Both the position numbers and the translations under genes were made by a program. A DNA stretch of 64,000 bases from Actinobacillus porcitonsillarum (GTDB lineage Bacteria; Pseudomonadota; Gammaproteobacteria; Enterobacterales; Pasteurellaceae), in NCBI RefSeq assembly GCF_003101015.1, contig NZ_CP029206.1, forward strand, positions 496,001-560,000, written 5' to 3'. Under the pieces are notes generated by a model, which saw only the letters and a program-made list of their open reading frames with translations, did no database searches and was not told the DNA's origin. This document shows positions 45,844 to 53,189 of the stretch, one piece after another. Each line of letters starts with the position of its first letter. The first letter of the stretch is position 1.

Positions 45844-46635
45844 CTATCTTTCCTTAACCAACACCGATGTCATACTGAGCGAGCCTGCGATCAGTTCGTC
45901 ATTAAACAACGTAATCTCATCATTTTCATCACGTTGTGCCATCACATAAAGCAACGGCAAATAATGATCTGGTGTTGGGACGGAAAGGGTTGCGCTTTCG
46001 CCGAACTGTTCAAAATTGACTAATGCGTCATCGTTATGTTCACGCATTGCCTGATTGATTTCATCTCTGAACTGGTACGCCCAATCGTAGCCTGCGCCAA
46101 CTTGATCGATATGTTCCCAGCTGATCGCCCTTAAGTTATGCACAATATCGCCACTGCCTAAAATCAACACGCCTTGTTCACGCAATGGACGTAATTTTTT
46201 CGCCAATTCATAATGCCATTGTGGGGATTTGGTACGATCCAAACTGAGCTGAACCACGGGAATATCCGCCTCTGGGTAGAGATATTTCAACACTGCCCAC
46301 GCCCCGTGATCGAAGCCTCGAGTTGGGTTGATTTCCACTTGTTCGGGCGCAAGTAACCCTTGAATGTGTTGAGCAAACTCAGGATCACCTTTCGCTGGAT
46401 AAACAATCTCGCTTAATTCCGGTGGAAAGCCATAGAAATCGTAAATCATCGGCGGATTTTCCGCCCCCATCACTTGCAATTTTGCGCTGTACCAATGGGC
46501 GGAAATACATAAAATCAACTTCGGTTTCTCAAAGGTTGCCGTGATTTGTTGAAAGCCTTGATTAAAGATATTTTGCGGATCTAACACATTCATCGGATTA
46601 CCGTGTCCGACAAAAAGTGCGGGCATTTTTTTCAT
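45844..46635 (-). CDS. 4,5-DOPA-type extradiol dioxygenase (YgiD family)
   Basis: A 263-residue class III extradiol dioxygenase. From the ATG at 46635 (AAGGAAT upstream) it reads MKKMPALFVGHGNPMNVL, with the metal-ligand motif GHGNP; other family parts are LCISAHWYSAKLQV, RGFDHGAWAVLKYLYPEADI and VLILGSGDIVHNLRAI. E. coli YgiD acts on L-DOPA in vitro. The physiological substrate is unknown. Confidence 0.88.
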   Translation of the reverse strand: MKKMPALFVGHGNPMNVLDPQNIFNQGFQQITATFEKPKLILCISAHWYSAKLQVMGAENPPMIYDFYGFPPELSEIVYPAKGDPEFAQHIQGLLAPEQVEINPTRGFDHGAWAVLKYLYPEADIPVVQLSLDRTKSPQWHYELAKKLRPLREQGVLILGSGDIVHNLRAISWEHIDQVGAGYDWAYQFRDEINQAMREHNDDALVNFEQFGESATLSVPTPDHYLPLLYVMAQRDENDEITLFNDELIAGSLSMTSVLVKER

Positions 46636-46783
46636 TGTTTTATTCCTTTTGGATTTAATGTACAAATAGAATAAACCTATTTCGAGCCAAAGAGAATTTA
46701 GTAAAACTAAAGAGAGAATTCAGTTGTATAATTTGCCTATCTTTCATATTAAAGAAATAATCAAAACAACAAAGGAGTGAAAG

Positions 46784-47242
46784 ATGAATACACAATTTAT
46801 GCATTTACAAGAACAATCAGGGTTACTTTTCGTTACATTAAATGAACAGAATTTGGCTTTAAATCTTGCTCGTGAAAAATTAGCAGCCGATATTCAGCAT
46901 AGTCCAGCAACAAAAGAAGAAATCGAAGCGTTAATTTTAGTTATTGAAAATGAATTGGAAAAATACAGTGAAATGTTTAAGCCAATGCAGAATTTAACCC
47001 TTGTTTCAGCTATTCCTGCATTAGACGAAATTGCCCGTTTAGGATTTGGTCAATCAAAAGAGAATGCCATAGTCATTTCACGAGAACAAATCGAACAGCT
47101 TTTTACCCGTTTTTCTCGGGTCATCAACGGCTATCCAGCCAAAGCAGAAGGTTTGCCCGAAAGTGTCGATTTTGCTGTTTATTTAACCCTAATTCGCGAA
47201 ATTATGCACCATTGGCATATTGAATGGTTGAGATGTGAATAA
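46784..47242 (+). CDS. Hypothetical protein, mostly helical
   Basis: I do not recognise a family. The 152-residue product is predicted by eye to be alpha-helical and soluble, rich in Glu and Leu (EEIEALILVIENELEKYSEM, about 45-65), without signal peptide or membrane segment. AAAGGAGTG precedes the ATG, so it is probably a real gene. Upstream, TTTAG-taaaa-CTAAA (46697-46711) is a small inverted repeat. It lies between a dioxygenase gene on the other strand and an uptake-word hairpin. Confidence 0.65.
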   Translation: MNTQFMHLQEQSGLLFVTLNEQNLALNLAREKLAADIQHSPATKEEIEALILVIENELEKYSEMFKPMQNLTLVSAIPALDEIARLGFGQSKENAIVISREQIEQLFTRFSRVINGYPAKAEGLPESVDFAVYLTLIREIMHHWHIEWLRCE

Positions 47243-47248
47243 GCAGAT

Positions 47249-47304
47249 TACAAGCGGTGGAATTTGAGAAAATTTTGCCAAACGCCCTAAAATCCCACCG
47301 CTTG
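47249..47304. terminator. Inverted uptake-word pair between convergent genes
   Basis: ACAAGCGGTGG (47249-47259) and CCACCGCTTGT (47294-47304) form an 11-bp perfect stem with further pairing inside (AATTT/AAAAT). It follows the hypothetical gene by 6 bp and precedes the end of the SnoaL-like gene. Confidence 0.65.
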
Positions 47305-47318
47305 TTATTGTTTAATGA

Positions 47319-47762
47319 TTAAAACATCCCACGCCCACTTTCCGTTTTTTCAGGCACCGCTTGGATTACGTCCCAATGTTCTACGATTTTGCCGTTTTCA
47401 CCGAAACGGAAAATATCCACCACCGCCTCGCCACGATCTTCATCGTTTAATTTGCTGTGAACGTGCAACATCACTAAATCGCCGTCCGCCACAACACGTT
47501 TAATCTCTGCGCGTGATTTCGGGTTCGCTTTTAAAAACGGTGCAAAGGCATCAACAAAAGCCTGACCGCCGTCCGCCACGGTCGGGTTGTGCTGCAAGTA
47601 TTCTTTACCGATATATTTATCGGTCGCCTCTTGCACTTTGTGCTGATTGAACGCCATTTCATAGAACGCCAACGCATTCGCTTTATTTTGCTCTGGTGTA
47701 GTTTGTGCCATAGCAACGGTTGAAGAGAAAAGTGCGGTTAAAAGTAAAAGTGATTTTTTCAT
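47319..47762 (-). CDS. Exported SnoaL-like (NTF2-fold) protein
   Basis: A 147-residue precursor with signal peptide (MKKSLLLLTALFSSTVAMAQ) and an NTF2-like/SnoaL domain: ANALAFYEMAFNQHKVQEAT, YIGKEYLQHNPTVADGGQAF and VDIFRFGENGKIVEHWDVIQ. This subfamily is often annotated as polyketide-cyclase-like, but no reaction can be assigned. AAAGGAAAAACC precedes the ATG. Its promoter region is a diverged duplicate of the one at 57251-57325. Confidence 0.85.
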   Translation of the reverse strand: MKKSLLLLTALFSSTVAMAQTTPEQNKANALAFYEMAFNQHKVQEATDKYIGKEYLQHNPTVADGGQAFVDAFAPFLKANPKSRAEIKRVVADGDLVMLHVHSKLNDEDRGEAVVDIFRFGENGKIVEHWDVIQAVPEKTESGRGMF

Positions 47763-47864
47763 TGGTTTTTCCTTTTGTTAATTCATATATTCAGCATGAT
47801 TGCTGTTGATGTGTGCATTATATTGAAATAAAAAAGAGAAAAAATAGCGATTTTTGAATATCAC

Positions 47865-47883
47865 TGTTTCAGTTTTTGAAACA
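47865..47883. promoter_or_regulatory. Probable LysR-type operator upstream of the SnoaL-like gene
   Basis: TGTTTC-N7-GAAACA is an inverted repeat about 105 bp upstream of the SnoaL-like start. The same arms and spacing occur at 57306-57324, and the flanking 50 bp align as well. The site fits the T-N11-A style of LysR operators. Confidence 0.6.
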
Positions 47884-47907
47884 ACCTTGATTAAATGGCA
47901 TTTATCA

Positions 47908-48192
47908 TCATAAACGCAGCTGTGCTTTTTGGTAGACATCACTTCGATCACGCCTGCCTACTGCGACCACTTGAATAACAATCTGTTCATCAACCACTTG
48001 ATAAACCAAACGATAGCCGGAACTTCTCAATTTGATTTTGTAACAATCTTTCATACCGCGAAGTTTGGCACTTGGTACTCTCGGCTGTTCTATACGTTCT
48101 TGAAGTTTATCTAAAAATTGATTGGCAATTACCTTATCCAACTTCTGAAACTCTTTAAGAGCCTCTTTCCGGAATACCACACGATAAGTCAT
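47908..48192 (-). CDS. relE: RelE/StbE-type toxin
   Basis: A 94-residue toxin of the RelE superfamily. TYRVVFRKEALKEFQKLDKV opens the fold, and LRGMKDCYKIKLRSSGYRLV and VAVGRRDRSDVYQKA carry the basic residues used in ribosome-dependent mRNA cleavage. Its start overlaps the antitoxin stop by four bases, the usual pairing. Confidence 0.9.
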   Translation of the reverse strand: MTYRVVFRKEALKEFQKLDKVIANQFLDKLQERIEQPRVPSAKLRGMKDCYKIKLRSSGYRLVYQVVDEQIVIQVVAVGRRDRSDVYQKAQLRL

Positions 48193-48443
48193 CGGCGTAA
48201 ATCCTCTAAATTCACTTCAACTAACTCATCATTTTGGCGTTCTTCCACAATTCTTGCCAGCTCGGCATCATCTGCCAACTCAATGAGATATTCATAAATA
48301 TGTGGAGGAACACAATAAAATGCAGGTTCATTACGGTTTAAAATGGCAATCGCTTCACCGCCTGCCGCGTTAAATGTTGCCATAGGATTGGTTTTTAGTT
48401 CAGTAATACTCGCAACGGTATTGGTTAAAACGATACTTGGCAT
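48189..48443 (-). CDS. relB: RelB/StbD-type antitoxin
   Basis: An 84-residue antitoxin from the ATG at 48443 (AAAGGAGTG upstream): MPSIVLTNTVASITELKTNP with a Phd/YefM-like N-terminus (NPMATFNAAGGEAIAILNRN) and an acidic tail (RQNDELVEVNLEDLRR) that should neutralise the toxin. The N-terminal DNA-binding domain suggests autoregulation. An open frame of 18 codons upstream lacks a ribosome site. Confidence 0.88.
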   Translation of the reverse strand: MPSIVLTNTVASITELKTNPMATFNAAGGEAIAILNRNEPAFYCVPPHIYEYLIELADDAELARIVEERQNDELVEVNLEDLRR

Positions 48444-48541
48444 AAATAGCACTCCTTTTTTAGGATTATTTATCGCTCTTTTTATCGGTTTTGTCAAGGT
48501 GATTTATAGGTTTATCTAGTTTTGGATAAAACAACACGAGA

Positions 48542-48583
48542 ACTACCAACTCACCCCATTAAACCTCTCCACCAAAAATCCAC
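48542..48583 (-). pseudogene. C-terminal fragment of a type-B LysR gene (direct repeat copy 1)
   Basis: On the minus strand it encodes VDFLVERFNGVSW and a stop, the exact C-terminus of the LysR protein at 49927-50817. The 42 bp match 49926-49968 with one substitution and one 1-base gap, in the same orientation, and flank the ATPase gene. Confidence 0.85.
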
Positions 48584-48607
48584 AAGCGGTCGTTTTCGCA
48601 AAATCTT

Positions 48608-49813
48608 TTACAAAATGTCTCTCAAAAACTCTCTCAAACTCAAGCACTGCACTCCCTCAAACGTATTACCGTCAAATTCGTCCATCGTCACCACATATTT
48701 CGGGTAGTTGTCTTGGATTTTGAGCAGGTTGCCAAATTCTCTCTCAAGCGTTTTTTCTTCGTTAATCGTGAGTGTGGCTTGCACATAAATACGTTCGCCA
48801 TTTTTCTCTGCCACGAAGTCAATTTCTTGGCTATTTAAACCGCCGATTTTGACATCGTAACCTGCGATTTGAAGATGATTGAATATGCAGTTTTCGAGCA
48901 GTTTGCCACGGTCTTGCACTCGATAGCCAATCAGGGCGTTTCGTAAGCCTAAATCTTCAAAATAGTATTTTTCGCCAATCTCAAAAATGCGTTTTCCTTC
49001 AATATCATAGCGTGGAACTTTATGGATTAAAAAAGCGTTGGCAAGGTATTCCGCATAATTTTGCACCTGTGTGCTTGAGGTGGTAATTTTCTGTGATTTT
49101 AAAAAATCAGAGATTTTTTTGGCGGAAAACAGGTTGCCGATATTGCTTGCTAAAAATTGCGTGAGCTGCTCTAAAAATTGCACATTTCGCAATGCATAGC
49201 GGTTCACAATATCCCGAATGGCAATGGTGGAATAGATATTCCGCAGATATTCAAACACGATATTGTCTTGCAACGGCAAGTCTTTTAAATAAGGCAAACC
49301 GCCGTATTTCAAAAACAGCGACATCGACTTATCGCTATCATCCAGTTTCATAAATTCAAGAAATTCAAAATAGGAAAGGGAGTGGACATTGATTTCAATG
49401 GCTCGCCCACTCAGGCTGCCTGCAATATCCCGAGAAAGCAAATGGGCATTGCTGCCCGTGCAATACAAATCCAATTCGTCATCTAATAAAAGCGAACGCA
49501 ACGCTTGTTCAAAATCTGTAATTTCTTGAATTTCATCGATAAAAATGTAATTTTTTTGACCGCTCTTTTTCTGCTCTTGTACAAAATCATTCAGGCTTTC
49601 AGCAGTCGTAATGTGACTAAATGCCAAGTCTTCTTTGTTGATATAAATAATGTGAGCATTTTCATCCGCCGTCTGAATTTCTTGCATAATCTGAAACAGC
49701 AAATAACTTTTCCCCACACGGCGTTGCCCTGTGAACACTTTTATCAGACGTTTTCCCATAAACGGACGCACCGTTTCAAGGTATTTTTGGCGATAAACTA
49801 AATCTTTCTTCAT
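48608..49813 (-). CDS. AAA-family ATPase with DUF4143 C-terminus
   Basis: A 401-residue protein. The AAA_14 domain has Walker A TGQRRVGKSYLLFQIMQ near 29-45 and Walker B KNYIFIDEIQEITDFEQAL; the C-terminal half (about 200-380) is DUF4143, a nuclease-fold-like domain (GGLNSQEIDFVAEKNGERIY with D and E of a PD-(D/E)XK pattern). Such proteins are common in variable regions; function is unclear. It is bracketed by a 42-bp direct repeat made from the end of the neighbouring LysR gene. Confidence 0.88.
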   Translation of the reverse strand: MKKDLVYRQKYLETVRPFMGKRLIKVFTGQRRVGKSYLLFQIMQEIQTADENAHIIYINKEDLAFSHITTAESLNDFVQEQKKSGQKNYIFIDEIQEITDFEQALRSLLLDDELDLYCTGSNAHLLSRDIAGSLSGRAIEINVHSLSYFEFLEFMKLDDSDKSMSLFLKYGGLPYLKDLPLQDNIVFEYLRNIYSTIAIRDIVNRYALRNVQFLEQLTQFLASNIGNLFSAKKISDFLKSQKITTSSTQVQNYAEYLANAFLIHKVPRYDIEGKRIFEIGEKYYFEDLGLRNALIGYRVQDRGKLLENCIFNHLQIAGYDVKIGGLNSQEIDFVAEKNGERIYVQATLTINEEKTLEREFGNLLKIQDNYPKYVVTMDEFDGNTFEGVQCLSLREFLRDIL

Positions 49814-49925
49814 AGCAAATTCCTTAATTTATACCTGATACTTTACCTTTAAATAAAAAAGTTTCAATCATACTTAAAACTTTTGTGAAAAACATCAAAA
49901 CTTTCAATTATAAAATTAACATCCC

Positions 49926-49968
49926 ACTACCAACTCACCCCATTAAATCTCTCCACCAAAAAATCCAC
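49926..49968. repeat. Direct repeat copy 2 (3' end of LysR gene)
   Basis: The partner of 48542-48583. It covers the last codons and stop of the intact LysR gene. The two copies are 1.38 kb apart and enclose the whole ATPase gene. Confidence 0.85.
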
Positions 49969-50817
49969 CAATGTGCGGATGGTTAAAGGCAGTTTGTGGC
50001 GAGAGGAATATAGGGCGTAAATTTGATAGGTTGGGAGTTGCCAGTCGGTTAAAATTGGCACTAATTGTTGGCTGGCTAGATGCTCGTTTAAGAGATATTT
50101 CGGCAACATTGCGATGCCGCCGCCTGCGAGGGTGAGATTTAACAAGGCGCCGGTGTCATTGGTGGTAAATTGGCTGGTGAGTTCTAGGCTGATTTCACGC
50201 TCGTTTTGGTAAAACTTCCACTCTTTTCGGTTGATATTGGCGTGCGCTAAATAGATATGTTCCGCCAAATCCTGTGGTGTTTGAGGAACGCCTTTTTGCG
50301 CCAAGTATTCAGGGCTAGCAACCAATAGCGAATGGCAAGTCGCTAAAGGGCGAGCGATTAAATTCGGATCGGGCTGGTTGGTAAAGCGAATAGCCAAATC
50401 AATGCGTTCATCAATTAAATTGACCGACTGATCGCTTAATTGAAATTGAATGTTCAATTTGGGGTGGCGTTGCAAAAAGTCTTTGATCGCCAGTAACAAA
50501 TGGGTACTACCAAATGATGAATTTGAGGCTATCCGCAGTGAGCCTTGCAACTCCCCTTGTTGTGCCAAGATGTCTTGTTCAATTTCAGCCGCTAAATCAA
50601 CCATTTTTTGGCAATGTGCTACGGCTCGCTCTCCTGCGGAAGTCAGCGAAACTCGGCGTGTGGTACGTTGCAATAATCGCGCATTAAACCACTCTTCCAC
50701 CAATGCTACTGCTCTGGTCACCATTGGACGAGATAAATCCAACCGATCTGCTGTTGCGGTAAAACTCCCCGTTTCAACCACTGTCAGAAAAATGTTCATC
50801 GCCTCAATACGATCCAT
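49927..50817 (-). CDS. LysR-family transcriptional regulator (type B)
   Basis: A 296-residue LTTR of the PA0477/DsdC-like short-chain group. The HTH is MDRIEAMNIFLTVVETGSFT, TATADRLDLSRPMVTRAVAL; the effector domain starts QGELQGSLRIASNSSFG. It is very similar over its full length to the broken regulator at 57337-58227. It diverges from the metallo-beta-lactamase-fold gene, with an inverted repeat between, so it probably controls that pair of genes and itself. Confidence 0.9.
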   Translation of the reverse strand: MDRIEAMNIFLTVVETGSFTATADRLDLSRPMVTRAVALVEEWFNARLLQRTTRRVSLTSAGERAVAHCQKMVDLAAEIEQDILAQQGELQGSLRIASNSSFGSTHLLLAIKDFLQRHPKLNIQFQLSDQSVNLIDERIDLAIRFTNQPDPNLIARPLATCHSLLVASPEYLAQKGVPQTPQDLAEHIYLAHANINRKEWKFYQNEREISLELTSQFTTNDTGALLNLTLAGGGIAMLPKYLLNEHLASQQLVPILTDWQLPTYQIYALYSSRHKLPLTIRTLVDFLVERFNGVSW

Positions 50818-50832
50818 ATTAAACCCTTATTA

Positions 50833-50847
50833 TTACAATTTTTGTAA
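50833..50847. promoter_or_regulatory. Probable LysR operator TTACAA-ttt-TTGTAA
   Basis: A 15-bp inverted repeat with the T-N11-A form sits 16 bp upstream of the LysR start and 80 bp upstream of the metallo-hydrolase gene. Confidence 0.55.
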
Positions 50848-50926
50848 CAATTATATTCATAAAACGCTATTTTTACTATTTTTTATTTCAATATAATACC
50901 GCTCATTCATTACACAGAGGAAAAAA

Positions 50927-51760
50927 ATGAAACGTTACGATTTAACCCAACCTGAAGACGAATTAAAAATTTATAGCTTTAACCCACAAGAGAACGGTTT
51001 ATTTTCGGTCACTTCCACCATTATTGAGGCTGAAAATGAAATGATGCTGGTCGATGCCCAATTCCAAAAATATGACGCACAGTATCTTGTTGATACCATT
51101 AAAGCCACTGGCAAACCACTGAAAACCATTTACATCAGCCACTTTGACCCTGATTTCTACTTCGGTTTAAGCATTATTGCCTCCGCGTTTCCCAATGCCA
51201 AAGTCGTTGCACGCCCAACCACCGTGGAAGGCATTAAACGCAACTTAATCGGCAAAATTGAATACTGGCAACCGATTTTAAAAGAGCGTAACAATGCGCC
51301 GAGAATGTTTATGATCCCCGATGTTTATCACGAAGATCATTTTATGGTGGGCAAACATCGCATTGATATTAAAGGCATTGCGCGCGATCCAATGCGTACT
51401 TACTTATGGTCGGAAGAAACCAAAGTATTATTTGGCGGTGCTTGGTTGTTCCAAGGTATTCACCTTTGGATTGCCAGCAACCCAACCAAAAAATCTCGTG
51501 AGCAATGGATTGATATTTTAGGCGATATGGCAGCTCTTCAACCGAAAGCCGTTGCCCCAGCGCACTTTTTAGGCGCAATTTGCCCAACAGTTATTGAATT
51601 TAACAAACAATACTTACTTCGTTTAGAAGAAGAATTAGCTCAAGCTAAAAACAGCCAAGATCTCATTCAACGAATGAAATCAGCCTACCCTGAATTACGT
51701 GGCGATACCTACCTTGAAATTGGTGCAACTGTCGTAACAGGCGAAGTGGAATGGCTTTAA
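50927..51760 (+). CDS. Metallo-beta-lactamase-fold protein with altered metal motif
   Basis: A 277-residue MBL-fold protein. The usual HxHxDH motif is replaced by ISHFDPDFYFG (His then Asp then Asp), so the binuclear site is altered; FGGAWLFQGIHLW and APAHFLGAI carry other candidate ligands. Similar proteins are often annotated as MBL hydrolases of unknown substrate. GAGGAAAAAA precedes the ATG. It is cotranscribed with the binding-protein gene 26 bp downstream. Confidence 0.83.
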   Translation: MKRYDLTQPEDELKIYSFNPQENGLFSVTSTIIEAENEMMLVDAQFQKYDAQYLVDTIKATGKPLKTIYISHFDPDFYFGLSIIASAFPNAKVVARPTTVEGIKRNLIGKIEYWQPILKERNNAPRMFMIPDVYHEDHFMVGKHRIDIKGIARDPMRTYLWSEETKVLFGGAWLFQGIHLWIASNPTKKSREQWIDILGDMAALQPKAVAPAHFLGAICPTVIEFNKQYLLRLEEELAQAKNSQDLIQRMKSAYPELRGDTYLEIGATVVTGEVEWL

Positions 51761-51786
51761 GACTTAATGATAAAAAGGAAAACACA

Positions 51787-52878
51787 ATGAAACTATTTGC
51801 AAAACTTACCCTAATTTCGACCGCTTTAATCGGCACTTCTGCCTTTGCGGTGGATGTTGAAAACCGTTCTTTAGACGAACTTTATCAAGCAGCGGTTAAA
51901 GAAGGTGGCACCTTAGTCGTGTATGCCGGCGGTGACACCGCTGAACAACAAAACGGCATTAAAGCTGCTTTTGAAAAACGTTTCCCAAAAATGAAACTGC
52001 AAACCATCGTGGATTACAGCAAAGTACACGATGCTCGCATTGATTACCAACTGGAAACCAAAAATCTGCAAGCGGACGTGGTGCAATTACAAACCTTGCA
52101 AGACTACCCTCGTTGGAAAGCGGAAGGCGTATTAATGGCGTATAAACCGCTAGGCTGGGACAAGGTTTACCCTGCGTTTAAAGACAAAGACGGCGCTTGG
52201 ACAGGCGTATTTGTCGATGCGTTTAGCAACGTCTCAAATAAAACAGCTCTCGGCGACATTCCAACGCCAACCACCTTTGCCGATTACACCAATCCGAAAC
52301 TAAAAGGCAAAATTATCTCAACGTACCCGAACGATGATGATGCCGTGCTGTTCGGTTATAAATTAGCAGTGGATAAATATGGTTGGAATTGGTTACAAAA
52401 TTTAATGAAAAACGAACCGCACTTTGTGCGTGGCACACAAGCACCAGCAGATGAAGTGGAGGCTGGAACTTATGCGGCGACTTTCTCAACCGATGGAATG
52501 TTAAAAGTTGATCCGACTGCGAAATCCCGATTTGTGTTACCGAGCGAAGAAGGTTTTGTGGCTTGGGCGCAACGTGCGGCGATTTTAAAAGACGCCAAAC
52601 ACCCGGCAGCAGCAAAACTTTATTTAAGCTGGTTATTAGATAAAGATTTCCAAGAAAATGTTTGGTATATGTGGCCTGTGCGTACGGACGTAAAACAACC
52701 TGAAGGCTATAAAGCCATTTGGGAATATCCAAACGCAAACTTAGCCCAATTTGAGCAATTTATGGAAAATCGTGCAGACGTGGAAAAATTCCGCGCCCAA
52801 ATCCGTCTGTTTGTTGGCGATGTGAAAGGTGAATCTTCTGCCGGCGAATGGGGATTAACACCAAATCAAATGCGATAA
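51787..52878 (+). CDS. Periplasmic binding protein, AfuA/FbpA-type (orphan)
   Basis: A 363-residue precursor with signal peptide (MKLFAKLTLISTALIGTSAF, ending AFA-VD). The mature start ELYQAAVKEGGTLVVYAGGD is that of extracellular solute-binding family 1/iron(III)-type proteins. Other parts are TPTTFADYTNPKLKGKIIST and a C-terminal FVGDVKGESSAGEWGL. No permease or ATPase gene lies next to it, and the MBL-fold gene is its only partner. The ligand is unknown. The start at 51787 has AAAAGGAAAA upstream. Confidence 0.86.
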   Translation: MKLFAKLTLISTALIGTSAFAVDVENRSLDELYQAAVKEGGTLVVYAGGDTAEQQNGIKAAFEKRFPKMKLQTIVDYSKVHDARIDYQLETKNLQADVVQLQTLQDYPRWKAEGVLMAYKPLGWDKVYPAFKDKDGAWTGVFVDAFSNVSNKTALGDIPTPTTFADYTNPKLKGKIISTYPNDDDAVLFGYKLAVDKYGWNWLQNLMKNEPHFVRGTQAPADEVEAGTYAATFSTDGMLKVDPTAKSRFVLPSEEGFVAWAQRAAILKDAKHPAAAKLYLSWLLDKDFQENVWYMWPVRTDVKQPEGYKAIWEYPNANLAQFEQFMENRADVEKFRAQIRLFVGDVKGESSAGEWGLTPNQMR

Positions 52879-52906
52879 GCATTGCACGTTAATGACTTGA
52901 CACAAA

Positions 52907-52967
52907 CAAGCGGTGAGATTTTAAGAGCAGTTTACAAATGCAAAATATCTCTTAAATTTGACCGCTT
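52907..52967. repeat. Inverted uptake-word pair after the binding-protein gene
   Basis: CAAGCGGTGAGATTTTAAGA and TCTTAAATTTGACCGCTT pair over about 16 bp with mismatches. It could be the terminator of the MBL/binding-protein operon. Confidence 0.55.
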
Positions 52968-53118
52968 ACGTTCTTTCTCCAAACTTTTCCTTTAAAAATT
53001 TTTCCAACACATCAAACACCACCAACACTCTTTTCGGGGTTAGCGTCTGATAAGGGCGGTACAGATAAAATTGCCATTTTTCAAGCGGTAGGTTTGGCAA
53101 TAAAATTTGCAATTTTAA
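52966..53118 (-). pseudogene. C-terminal remnant of a type-A LysR gene
   Basis: Minus-strand translation gives about 50 residues ending at a TAA (52966-52968): LPNLPLEKWQFYLYRPYQTL and then TPKRVLVVFDVLEKFLKEKF. This is the exact C-terminal pattern of the LysR regulators at 39286 and 54867 (DKWQLYLYRPYQTITSPRVL). Upstream there is an in-frame TAA and no N-terminal part. The rest of the 311-bp spacer holds an uptake-word pair and a terminator. Confidence 0.85.
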
Positions 53119-53150
53119 CCTATGACGGAGCAATTACGGAGAACGTGCAA

Positions 53151-53169
53151 GGGCTAATCACATTAGCCC
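53151..53169 (-). terminator. Hairpin after the flavin oxidoreductase gene
   Basis: GGGCTAAT-cac-ATTAGCCC is a perfect 8-bp stem 20 bp beyond the stop of the minus-strand oxidoreductase. No long U-tract follows on either strand. Confidence 0.55.
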
Positions 53170-53189
53170 CACAAATTTGTTCATTAAAA

